64,000 nucleotides of DNA, from positions 1 to 64,000 of the forward strand of contig DF241589.1 of the NCBI GenBank assembly GCA_000507305.1, given 5' to 3'. How positions within the stretch are numbered: the first letter of the stretch is position 1; the number at the start of each line of letters is the position of its first letter. Both the position numbers and the translations under genes were made by a program. The notes under the pieces are model-generated. The model did not search any database and was not told where the DNA came from. It saw only the letters and a list, made by a program, of their open reading frames with translations. The DNA is from Breviolum minutum Mf 1.05b.01 (taxonomy: Eukaryota > Sar > Dinophyceae > Suessiales > Symbiodiniaceae). This document shows, in pieces, positions 21,996-31,206 of this stretch.

Positions 21996-22129
21996 CCACA
22001 ATTCTATCGATTTGCTACTGGCTGGTGTTGTTTGTTCGAACTCTCCCGTCGTCGTTTTTCCAAGTCGAGCCATGAGACGTAAGAAAAGCCATCGCCGCCA
22101 TGTCAGTCCGTCAAAATTCTGTGGGATTT
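21992..22129 (-). CDS. Candidate exon ending at a family A element
   Basis: Starts after an ACAAG acceptor (22129) and reads 45 open codons (IPQNFDGLTWRRWLFLRLMA, then GKTTTGEFEQTTPASSKS) up to CTAG|GTGGTGG, the inner edge of the family A element. If the opposite end of the same element (CAACTAG) were the acceptor, the frame would meet a TAG two codons later. So either the intron is longer or the insertion ended the gene. Confidence 0.45.
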
Positions 22130-22818
22130 CTTGTGTCAAAAGGCCCCAGTTGCCAGGTTAGAAATCATGGGACATTGAATCCCCAAGACTGTTTGGACAA
22201 AAAAATCATCAGCCAAGTAGTTCATATGATCAATATGGTTGCAAGAAAAACACACTTTAGTGGCTCCAGCGATGTATCATATTTTTCAACTCACACACGC
22301 ATTTGTGCATGCGCCAAATCAGGACCTAGTGTCTTTGCAACCAAAATTTTTGGGACTTATATGACTCAAGCTGATGGTCAGATCTACACAATCTCAGGTC
22401 CTCAGCTGGTGACTTCATGGTATTCCTGGAACTAAACCCCAAAAAAATGTGGAGATTTGTTGATGGTTTCAACCTGAAAAATATGATTTTTTAAATTGGA
22501 GCATCTCCCCAGGTAGGGGTGAACATAGCAAATATCAGATTTTTCTTTTTTCAAATCACATGATCTTTGTAGGTTCCAGTCGTTAACAGCAGGTTGATCT
22601 TCGAGGGGAGTAAGCATTTGTGCTCTGAAGTTTGCCAAAAATAAAGGCAGCTGAGCAGAAAAAACATGGCATCTAGTTTCTGACCCTTCGGTCTTAATTT
22701 CCTTACACAATCAAAAAACATATCCCATGAATTACTTTGGGGGAACCACATATTTTTTTTGTGGGGAAAAAACACAATAAGAACGAATAGCTGGACTTTT
22801 TGAAACAAACAAGGGAAT

Positions 22819-22902
22819 CTAGTTGGTGGTTTTATGATCGTCAAAATGGGAATCTTCCCCAAATGGGGGTGAAAACAAAAAGTGTTAGAAACCACCATCT
22901 AG
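22819..22902. mobile_element. Family A element, short, with 7-bp target duplication
   Basis: CTAGTTGGTGGTTTTATG ... GTTAGAAACCACCATCTAG. AAGGGAA lies on both sides. Confidence 0.85.
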
Positions 22903-23539
22903 AAGGGAAATCTCATCCCATCGTCCCCTTCTTGCTGCTTGCTGATCATCATTTTCAGCGGGGAGTCTTGATCAAAAAACGGCGGATTCGCAGGTCTCGA
23001 ACTGATGAACAAATCGATGGAAAACTCATATCTTTTAGCAAACAACATACTCACCCCAACTTGAAAAGGGACCAATTTCAACAAAAAAAACGCCGGATCG
23101 TCTTACAACCAGCATGTTTTTTTTTGGGAGCATTTGCTGTTATAGTCTTTTTTCGGGAATCGGAATAGGTACGCTACTTACAGCACTAAAAGTCGACAAT
23201 GCTTTCTCTTACTTTTACTTTGAAACTAAAGCCTCTCAAATTCCCCCCAAAAAAAGGAAACCTTTCAATTCCAACAAATCTCTGCGTGTTGTCCTAAAGG
23301 ACGATTTTACTACGAGGCTTTCCACCCAACAAAAAACATTCATGGAGGTGGGTTTTGTGATGGTGAACCTATCAAAATTTCTATGAAAAAAATCGACCGT
23401 AAAAATTGTAGGATAGCAAACAACTATAGGTGCTTTCTGTAGATTTTCTCTGAATTTTGCTGCAGTAGTCTTTAGGGTTTAGGCGGGTTGAAAATATCAC
23501 GTTTACAACTAGGGAAATGGCACGGGATAATCATCTACA

Positions 23540-23655
23540 AACCTTGGGTGGGAAAAAACCCATCTGAAAAAAAACATGTGCAAGTCAAATCTGGGAAGCA
23601 AAATCCCCCAAGTTCGAGGGTCAACAAAAAGAAGATTTTGTTGAAACCACCGCCA
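23540..23655. mobile_element. Family A element, strongly diverged
   Basis: Only the order of modules survives: CCCATCTGAAAAA, CAAGTCAAATCTGGGAAGC, GTTGAAACCACCGCC. Confidence 0.5.
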
Positions 23656-24283
23656 AAGCAACCGGACCTCCACCTCCCGGGACAAGGTTTTTCTTCCAGT
23701 AAGTGTCCCAGCCATTTCCAATGGTTTTTTCGCCACCCCTGTGGGTGAAATCCACCAACCATTGACCGTTCCAAATGAGACATCCCAATAGCTCTGCTTT
23801 ATATACACGGTACACCTCTGAAAGCTAAGATGACATTGGAAAATAACCATTTTTAATAAGAGATACATCTTCAAATGTCTGACTTTCCATTGCCATGTTG
23901 GTTTTCGCCGGGGCAAATGGAAGTAATATCTAAAGATTCTGCGCGCAATTTGAGACATCCCGATGCCTTCATTTCAAAAAACATCAAACGTGATGTTCAG
24001 AGCTCTCGTCATCTTTGAAAGACGTCGTTGTTTTTTTTTGCGTTTTTTTACACAACATCTGGGGCAAATGACTAATTCATTCCTAAGTTTGAATTCATTC
24101 GACATTTTGCGGAAGGTATTCCCTTAGAATCACCAGCATTTGTGAGTTTTATACCAACGGGTGAAAGGTGGCGAATTAAATTTGCCCATATTACTTGAAT
24201 TCCAATTTTTGAGTTGTTCAATTCTCTTCATATGCTCCTTTGTGCTGTCTAGTATGTTAGGTCTATCAATTTCATTTTCTAAT

Positions 24284-24381
24284 CTAGTTTGTGTTTTCAA
24301 CCCAGTTCAAAAATATTAGTCAAAATGGGAATCTTCCCCAAGTAGGGGTCAAAAGACAAAGTATCTAAAACCACCACCCAG
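24284..24381. mobile_element. Family A element
   Basis: CTAGTTTGTGTTTTCAACCC ... CTAAAACCACCACCCAG. Confidence 0.8.
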
Positions 24382-24432
24382 CAATCTATCTCTTTCATTG
24401 CTATAATTATGAAAGCCCTCATAGCACCCATG

Positions 24433-24488
24433 TATGGTATATTTACCCACATTTGGTTGATTTTTATGGTAAATGTAGGTAAATATAC
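24433..24488. mobile_element. Palindromic element, family L
   Basis: GTATATTTACCCACATTTGG then TTGATTTTTATGG and TAAATGTAGGTAAATATAC; arms inverted. A second copy in the opposite orientation is at 25438-25497. Read leftwards it begins GTATATTTACC directly after an exon. Confidence 0.8.
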
Positions 24489-24623
24489 CATCCATGGTAT
24501 GGGTCCCCAGCAAGAGAAACTCCTCGGCACGTAGTTGGCTTCGCAAGACGACCAGCAGCTCGGAGGGTGAAGGTCGCGAAGGGCCTTCCAGTTGGAATGG
24601 ATGGAATGGGAAGGATACACTCC
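24489..24623 (-). CDS. Candidate exon bounded by two different palindromic elements
   Basis: After GCCGTTAGAATTCAG (a family B-type end) two bases then 44 open codons: SVSFPFHPFQLEGPSRPS, ELLVVLRSQLRAEEFLLLG, THTMD. It ends G|GTATATTTACC, the first bases of the family L element. Protein-like and out of character with the flanks. Not recognised. Confidence 0.5.
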
Positions 24624-24759
24624 CTGAATTCTAACGGCTGGATGGCCCCAAAATGATAGGCCTGGCAAAAGGTAACTCGGGCTTTGAATATGGCCATTCT
24701 TGGTATCAATTCGTTAGATTTCTGGGTGTTGAGGGCTTTAGCTAGCCTCTGGTAAACTA

Positions 24760-24925
24760 ACATAGCTGGCTGGAATATCACAATTTTCACTAGGAAATAC
24801 ATCTTGCACCAGATTGCACCCCCGAAACCTAAGATGACACTGGAAAAACAACAATCTCAAGATGTATCTCCTATCAAGCATGGTGATTTTCCACTGCCAT
24901 GTTAGTTCTGCTGGGTGATACATAT
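24760..24925. mobile_element. Family B elements, compound copy
   Basis: AACTAACATAGCTGGCTGGA, then ACCCCCGAAACCTAAGATGA, then CCACTGCCATGTTAGTTCTG. It looks like two overlapping B copies, one inside the other. Confidence 0.6.
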
Positions 24926-25137
24926 CAACCAAATACCATTCTTGAACAAACAAACACCACAAAAATAGCAATCCTCCAATCAAGTCCATGGGAAAATGAC
25001 ATTTCCTATAACTGAAGACTAAACTAACAGCTTTTCCAGATTCTATTGCACACTTGCTGCTTGGTAGCCACTTAAATGAAACTGATCATCATACACTCAT
25101 AATCATACACTTAAAGAAATCCTGCACCAATCTGAGA

Positions 25138-25219
25138 CTAGTTGGTGGTTTCAACCCCTTCCGAAAAATATTAGTCAACATTTTGATCTTATCCAAATAG
25201 GGATGAAACCACCACCTAG
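25138..25219. mobile_element. Family A element, short (82 bp), GAGA at both flanks
   Basis: CTAGTTGGTGGTTTCAACCC ... GGATGAAACCACCACCTAG. The AAATAAAAAATATTTG part is absent. Confidence 0.85.
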
Positions 25220-25437
25220 GAGATTCTATAAATCCTTCAAAAAAAATCGTTAGGGATTTTTGTCCAACCCCCACCGTACTGCAGCGGCATATTTCTGAAA
25301 CAAATAAAACTTCCAAACCTCACCTGCCAAGTCGGCTCTCACCGAAATCCTTGGAGCAAAGTTTTTGGGCAAACTTTTTGTTCATAGAAGTTTGCATGCC
25401 CCATAGATCCCCCTTACGAATCCCATGGGGCGAAGGG

Positions 25438-25497
25438 TATATTTACCTAACATGAAAACCATAAAAAATCAACCAAATGTAGGTAAATATGGTACTA
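25438..25497. mobile_element. Palindromic element, family L, second copy
   Basis: GGGTATATTTACCTAACATG ... CAAATGTAGGTAAATATGG, the inverted counterpart of 24433-24488. Confidence 0.75.
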
Positions 25498-25633
25498 TTA
25501 TTTTCATTAAGGTCATACATCCCATGATCGAAAATATACAAAAAAATCACTGAACAAATTGATTCCATCTTCTCCCAAGCAGAAATTGTACCACGTTTTC
25601 GCCAGTGATACGGTGCCAGAAAACCACTCCTTT

Positions 25634-25713
25634 TTAGTTGGTGGTTTCAAGCAAACTGAAGAATATGAGTCACCTTTGAAGAATATCACAACATCACGGA
25701 AACCACCACTCAG
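25634..25713. mobile_element. Family A element, short and diverged
   Basis: TTAGTTGGTGGTTTCAAGC ... CACGGAAACCACCACTCAG. Confidence 0.75.
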
Positions 25714-25949
25714 CCTCCGATTTTTATTTCCAATGAGCTTGTTAGGATGATGGTTTCTAAATTAGACATCACAGGCATAAATTTCCAACATAAACACCAA
25801 CACCAATCTGGGCAATTTATTTTCATTTTATTTTCTATCCTTAACTTGCATTAAGGCCATTTTGGGTCGGATTCCACTACTTTTCACTGCCTTTTGGGGT
25901 GACCAACCGGCGGGAAAGGTTGCTATAAATTGCCTAGACTAATAACATA

Positions 25950-26032
25950 CACCCCTGAAGATGAACGGCTGGAACGTAATCATGGAGTTCTAAATGGGTG
26001 ATTTGTAGGTTCCAGCCCTTAATCTTCCAGGG
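25950..26032. mobile_element. Palindromic element, family B, GGCTGGAAC subtype
   Basis: ACACCCCTGAAGATGAACGG then CTGGAACGT at the left, and GGTTCCAGCCCTTAATCTTC then CAGGGTG at the right. Same subtype as 51239-51361. Confidence 0.85.
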
Positions 26033-26054
26033 TGGTTTACACCACCAGCAATGT

Positions 26055-26219
26055 TCATCCGAATTCCCAACCGAAGATCAGTTCGTCTTTCAGCTTCGTC
26101 TTTCTCTTCCTCAAGACGTCGCACTGATCCTTAGCAGTTTGTAGTTCATTCACTTGCTGTTCCTTCAGCTTCTGTAGCTCCTGGTTTTCAGCTACGGTCT
26201 GGATCAGCTTATGATTCAT
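26055..26219 (-). CDS. Short coiled-coil exon
   Basis: Leftwards from ATG 26219 (open further up to GCTCAAG| at about 26241). It reads MNHKLIQTVAENQELQKLKE then QQVNELQTAKDQCDVLRKRK and KLKDELIFG, 54 residues to a TGA at 26055. Heptad-like Leu spacing and high Glu/Lys/Gln suggest a coiled coil. Probably one exon of a larger gene whose other parts are lost among repeats. Confidence 0.55.
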   Translation of the reverse strand: MNHKLIQTVAENQELQKLKEQQVNELQTAKDQCDVLRKRKTKLKDELIFGWEFG

Positions 26220-26835
26220 TGGTGGATGGGAGGATTCCTTGAGCTCCCCGAAAATGAATCAGGGATTCTTACTTAGGGGGTATCCCTAAAAATTCCAAAC
26301 CACCGACCCACACCCAACAATTAACCATTTGTTGAGGTCTGGAACATCCATCAACAAAAATATCACAAACAAATCCTCTTAGTTCTAACGGCGTATCTTT
26401 TTTGCCATGTTAGCAATGTTAAAAACTCATAATTCACATCCACTTCAGTAGTTTCTACATTTTGCACTTCTTCGTTTTTTATCCTTTGTTGTCCTTTTCA
26501 TGAAGTACTTCTCTCTCTTGAATCGAAGATAACCATGATATTGATATGTATTGATCCACTATTCACGTATGTTGGTGGTTACATGTTAGATTCAAAACTA
26601 CCTAATACACATGCGTCTGGCGCTCCCAGTCACGAGTCAAGTAACATAAAACAAATCAACAATCAGGGGATAGTTGGATACCCCTACCAACATACCCCTA
26701 CTGGAAATCCCTATATGAGCCCTATATAATGGGTATTTATAGAATATAATCCCCAAGAATCCCTAAAGAACACAATAAATACCATAGGTACATAGGGGTA
26801 CACCCGTCCTTGTCCCTTGACACAACCCACAGTTT

Positions 26836-27000
26836 GGACGTGTGACAACATTTGTGCCAGGGTTGAGGCTAAACTCCTTGGGGATAAACTCATCCCACCT
26901 TTAAAAGGAGTCCTTATAATGGGTATGTAAACCCCGGTTGATGAATTTTTTTATCGCTATAATATGGAAATAATGGGAGTTTAGATCCGATCGCACATAT
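26836..27000. mobile_element. Palindromic element, family H, copy 2 (inverted)
   Basis: CCTTGGGGATAAACTCATCC, GGAGTCCTTATAATGGGTA and GGAAATAATGGGAGTTTAG are reverse complements of modules at 3779-3928. Confidence 0.75.
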
Positions 27001-27668
27001 ATGATGGGAGATCCTGGTTGCTTCATATAAAGAGAAATAATTGAGCCACGAAAAAAACACTGGCCCTACTTTGCATTTTACTCGTTGTTTCATGCAGATC
27101 CTTATGCTAGTTTTTGAAATAATCCCCATATAATTCTGTAGTGTAATCCCTTATATACCCTAAACAACCAGACTTTTTTCATTGCTCAATTGTAGATGGC
27201 TAACACGAACATCTTTTAAACCAGCCACTGATCCAACATCATCGAACCCATGATTTACAGTACAGCTTTCGTTTTAGAAGGTCCATTTGCACTCCCTGAA
27301 ACTAGTCAAAACACCCCGAAAACCACCCACCAATCTTTGGAACAATAACTGCAATTGGAAGACCCTCCCTTTTTCAATAAACAAACACATTGATCCTTAA
27401 AAACAGCCATCATTAACCAATGTCTTTGGTTACCTCCCCCCAAAAAACACACACGAAAAAACCCATGCTCCAAGTCATGGGAGCCCCAAAAACTCCAAGT
27501 ACCCGAGGTAGAATTTCATTGCTCAACTGATTCTAGGCAACTTACAATAATTCCTAAACCTCAATTAATGGTTCCATTTGGGGGAATCCCCAACCTGACC
27601 GGTGGGTTTTTTTTGTTGGTCGCGATGACGACATTTGCCACCAGATTTTTCATGATCTGCTCATCTGC

Positions 27669-27790
27669 TCAGTCCTTTTCTTCTGCTTGTGCCAGCTTCA
27701 CCCCTTGTTGCGCTTTCTGCACTTTGGCCAGCATCTTTAGCCTCAAGGTTTTTGCATATCTTCCAAGGCGTAAGTGAGTCACTTCAACAA
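27669..27790 (-). CDS. Candidate charged helical exon
   Basis: Reads THLRLGRYAKTLRLKMLAK then VQKAQQGVKLAQAEEKD and a TGA. Helical composition; a plausible exon of the same leftward gene as 26055-26219, but linkage is unproven. Confidence 0.35.
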
Positions 27791-27799
27791 CGAACAAAC

Positions 27800-28689
27800 A
27801 AACCGTTATCCCAACAGAAACGTTCCGTGGGTTTGGAGGGACTTCTGGCTTTTGTTTTAACAAAAAAAATCTTCCAAATAAGCAAGTACAAGGCGTGCCT
27901 TCTCAAGTGGCCTGTGCACCACTATTTTCAGAACATATTTTTCCACTGCAAACATTGAAAAAAAACCTACACCAAATTTGTCAGTTCATCCACTATTTCA
28001 TCCGTAAGGTTGCCGCAAAAAAACTCTGCTAGAAAGTCTTCCCTCGGTAGCAAGTCCTTATCATACATGTTCGAAAAATAATTGTCCACTAATCTAAACA
28101 ACCAAAGAAGGGATACCTCTCCTTCGACTTTGATAACTATGCCTTCAGCTTAAGCTGGAAATTCCAACCCCAACAATTTCACGGGGAAATCTGACTAATC
28201 TGTTGATAAAAATAGAAAAACTCTAGCTTTTTGGCCGGGTGTCTTTATGAAAACACAACTGGGTTACTTCAGCGTTGCTTTTCTGAACCATCAGCAGTAG
28301 AATTTGCCGCCTGGATAGTGAAGATCCATTCTTCGGACCAAGTGTTGATTTTGATACATTTGATTGGCATGGGGCCCTGGGATAAACTATTCGTTGGGTG
28401 TGGCACCCTAGAAATAATGAACGGATTCCAGCCAAAACCTTCATTTGCGCATCCTGGGAGGCCCAAAAAAACCAATTGTTTCACCAATACACCGCAGAAA
28501 TCCAAAAATGACCATATTTTGGAAGGAACCACCTTCTCCAAACCATCATTTTTGGTATCCATGTTCGTTTTCAGGGGGTGTAGGTGAGGACAAAACTCAC
28601 GCCATCCATTTGAAACCACCAAAAATCGAGGACTTTGCCCAAAGATCGGCCGCAAAAAAAAACACACATATAAAGTCATAGTCTTTGAT
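27800..28689. other. No supported gene
   Basis: A half family B copy (about 28510-28590, ending GTATCCATGTTCGTTTTCAG) and scattered remnants. The open frames at 28231-28679 lie on opposite strands over the same bases and are not convincing. Confidence 0.4.
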
Positions 28690-28808
28690 GTGATTTTTTG
28701 GTGCTTGAAAGAATGAAAAAAAACAATCTTCCAACTGGTGAAAGATGGTGCTGAATCCCGGGATCGAATCCGTAAAAAATCACCAACTAAACAAACACAA
28801 GCTGGAAG
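28690..28808. mobile_element. Palindromic element, family F
   Basis: TTTTTTGGTGCTTGAAAGAA ... AAAAAATCACCAACTAAACA then AACACAAG. Confidence 0.65.
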
Positions 28809-28851
28809 TCAATCAGCCACCATTGAAAGAAATGGTGAAACTCCTTTATTA

Positions 28852-28880
28852 TTATGATGATGATGATGATGATGATGATA
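28852..28880. repeat. (GAT)n microsatellite
   Basis: About nine GAT units. Confidence 0.95.
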
Positions 28881-29145
28881 AACCCTTACTAAAACAATGG
28901 TGGAAACAAGGTGAAACTGTGGGTTTCAGTTTCAGATTGTCTGGATCAAAACCGCCCTGTTTCTGGATGGGCAAAAATCCGAGGTGCGACTGGAAAATTA
29001 TGGATCGTTTCCCCCAATGTTCGGGATGAACATTCAATTTTTTTTGAAAACAACAATGAAGATTCGTAACGATCGTTAGTAAATTGGTTTAATTTACCTA
29101 TTTACGGGATGTATCCAACCTGCTTATAAAAAGTTTTTTGGGGGA

Positions 29146-29248
29146 TTTCTAAAATGGTGGGTTTCCCCAATAACCATTGGGTTTTCCCACTAAAAAATGA
29201 TCATGACTTGGGGTGTGAAATGGGGGGAAACCCACCATTTTAGGAAAC
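29146..29248. repeat. Inverted repeat with 23-bp arms
   Basis: TTTCTAAAATGGTGGGTTTC then CCC, and GGGGAAACCCACCATTTTAG then GAAA, arms nearly perfect, about 55 bp apart. It does not match the other families. Confidence 0.8.
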
Positions 29249-29332
29249 AACCATAATTCATAACATCCATTTACAAAGTACCACCATGGACATCCCAGTT
29301 TTTTCTTCAAGTTTTTACCTCTTCACCTCAGA

Positions 29333-29560
29333 CTGATAGCCATTAAAATCGATAGGTGGTTGGCTATCAATTGGATGATGGCTGGAACCAAATCTTTACA
29401 TAAGAAATGGTTGGAAATAACTAGGTGGTGGTTGACCCACCCATTTGAAAAATATGAGCCAATTTGGATCATTTCCCCAAGTATGGGTGAACATGCAAAA
29501 TGTTTGAAACCACCACCCAGAAATGGTTGGAAATAACCATGTTCCATTCATTTTGAACAA
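29333..29560. mobile_element. Palindromic element, family I, interrupted by family A
   Basis: GGTTGGCTATCAATTGGATG then ATGGCTGGAACC and TCTTTACATAAG at the left, CCATGTTCCATTCATTTTG at the right. Uninterrupted relatives are at 45655-45790, 50205-50330 and 50928-51010. A family A element sits inside with a perfect 16-bp duplication. Confidence 0.8.
29421..29520. mobile_element. Family A element nested in family I, 16-bp target duplication
   Basis: CTAGGTGGTGGTTGACCC ... GTTTGAAACCACCACCCAG, exactly 100 bp. AAATGGTTGGAAATAA is present at 29405-29420 and at 29521-29536, fixing both ends of the element to the base. Confidence 0.95.
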
Positions 29561-29844
29561 AAGTGGGTTTCCAGGTGATTTTTTTTGAGGAACCTCACGC
29601 CGACTTTGGCAAAACATGAGATGAAATTGACCCTGCCATCAACAACCGGGATCACCATTTTGAATGATCTTTTCAGAGACTCAGAGATCTTGTGATGGGT
29701 TTTGTATTTACATTTTATGGGCCATCTAAGTGATCTTTTAGTTGAAACTTCAATGACGGTCTCTACATTGATTTTCTGTGCGATTTATTTTGATCTGGGG
29801 TGAAGAATACCACCGCAAAGCAACAATACTTGCCATATTCCTTG

Positions 29845-29942
29845 CTAGTTGGTGGTTTCAACCCATGTGAACAAAATTAATCAATTTGGATCATTTCCCC
29901 AAATAAGGGTGAAAATAAAACATATTTGAAACCACCACCTAG
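29845..29942. mobile_element. Family A element with 18-bp flanking duplication
   Basis: CTAGTTGGTGGTTTCAACCC ... TTTGAAACCACCACCTAG. AACAATACTTGCCATATT occurs at 29822-29839 and 29944-29961; the left copy is followed by an extra CCTTG. Confidence 0.9.
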
Positions 29943-30090
29943 AAACAATACTTGCCATATTGAGATGCCCCTAACCGTTCTTACGCAACTGGTTTTTCTT
30001 CATCAAACCCAGCGTCTGGCGCAGCTTTCCGGCACGCCAGAGCTGCAAATCTGCGAGGCACTTCACCTGAAGGCGAAGTGAAGTGAAAAA

Positions 30091-30199
30091 TTACACCCCT
30101 GAAAACTAACATGGCTGGCTGGAAAACCCACCATGAATGAAGATGTATCACCTTTTAAACATGGTGATTTTCCAATGTCATGTTAGTCTTCAGGGGAGG
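30091..30199. mobile_element. Palindromic element, family B, best-preserved copy
   Basis: TTACACCCCTGAAAACTAAC then ATGGCTGGCTGGAAAA, and ATTTTCCAATGTCATGTTAG then TCTTCAGGGG. Its centre can pair as well (AAGATGTATCACC). Confidence 0.85.
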
Positions 30200-30289
30200 A
30201 AACAAATTCGGTTGAGAGGTTAGATCCTGAAATTTCATGGCTTATGATGCAAAATCCCTCACTTTAATACCACTAGCTAGCTAATTTTT

Positions 30290-30756
30290 CATCCCCTATA
30301 AAACTTACCAAAACACCCCTGAAAATAGGGTATGCCAAAAGGTTTGTCTTCCAATCATGAATTTTCAGAGGCGAAATGTTAGTTTCAGGAAGGGTAATTA
30401 CACAGTGTCAACCCCGGGTTATTACGTGACTTCAAAATCTTTGAAAAATTGAAAAGCTCAAAACCAGAGTAGATTTTTGTTGGGTCCACTGTGGGAGGAA
30501 AAACCGGTCCGGGGGAGCTTCCTCTTTACCAATCAACATGTTCAACCGGTGCTCTCGGTTTTGGTCGCACCCCTCCAAAATCAACTTAGCTTCCAACAAG
30601 AAATCCATCCTTTCAGTGGCAGAATTGCGGGTTATCCATGTATTCTCTGAAACTAACAGCAAAGCACCCCTGAAAATTGATGGTTGGAAGATGTTTCTTT
30701 CCTTTTGGGGGGTTAAAAAGTTTATTTTCAGGTGCGTTTCCTGTAAATTTCAGTCA
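30290..30756. mobile_element. Two family B copies in tandem
   Basis: First about 30290-30402 (CACCCCTGAAAATAGGG ... AAATGTTAGTTTCAGGAAGG). Second about 30643-30756 (TCTCTGAAACTAACAGC ... GTGCGTTTCCTGTAAATTTC). Confidence 0.65.
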
Positions 30757-30859
30757 ATGCAACTACTTGATACATGTTTTGTTTTGGTTGAATTTTAACT
30801 GGATGAGGAAACCTTTTTGAAGGAAGGTCCTGGTATAAAGGAAGCTACCGTACTTGCAG

Positions 30860-31010
30860 GATCAATCATCCCATGACTTGTAAGTGGTTAATAACCATGT
30901 CCATGGTTAGTAAGCACCCTTGGTAGGGTTGACCCCCCTCCAAATGGCCTAATTGGTTTGTAAATAGGGGTTATTAACTACTTACTAACTAGGATGATCC
31001 TCCATTTATG
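30860..31010. mobile_element. Palindromic element, family C, long copy
   Basis: GGATCAATCATCCCATGACT then TGTAAGTGGTTAATAACC, and GGTTATTAACTACTTACTAA then CTAGGATGATCCTCC. Arms inverted. Confidence 0.85.
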
Positions 31011-31099
31011 AGTTGGAAACCAAGTTTTTTTCTACAAACCCTGTCGATATTGGGGACGCTGTCAGTTGAGGAAACGGGTCTGGCCCCATGAAGTTGTGC

Positions 31100-31206
31100 C
31101 TCGGAAAGGGTATCGCCCTGAAATTTAACATAGATACCCAAAATGGCACCATGTCTACCTTGTAGAACCCATCATAGTTTGGGGTATCTATGTGAAATTC
31201 CGGGGT
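31100..31206. mobile_element. Palindromic element, family B, GATACCC subtype
   Basis: TATCGCCCTGAAATTTAACA then TAGATACCC, and GGGGTATCTATGTGAAATTC then CGGGGTATA. Confidence 0.8.

Larger units (their letters stand above)
22130..24283. other. Repeat-rich, no supported gene
   Basis: Contains a family A left fragment (22455-22540), two family A copies listed separately and a family B copy (23809-23912: ACACCTCTGAAAGCTAAGAT ... CCATGTTGGTTTTCGCC). Open frames here are mostly translations of these elements. Confidence 0.45.
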
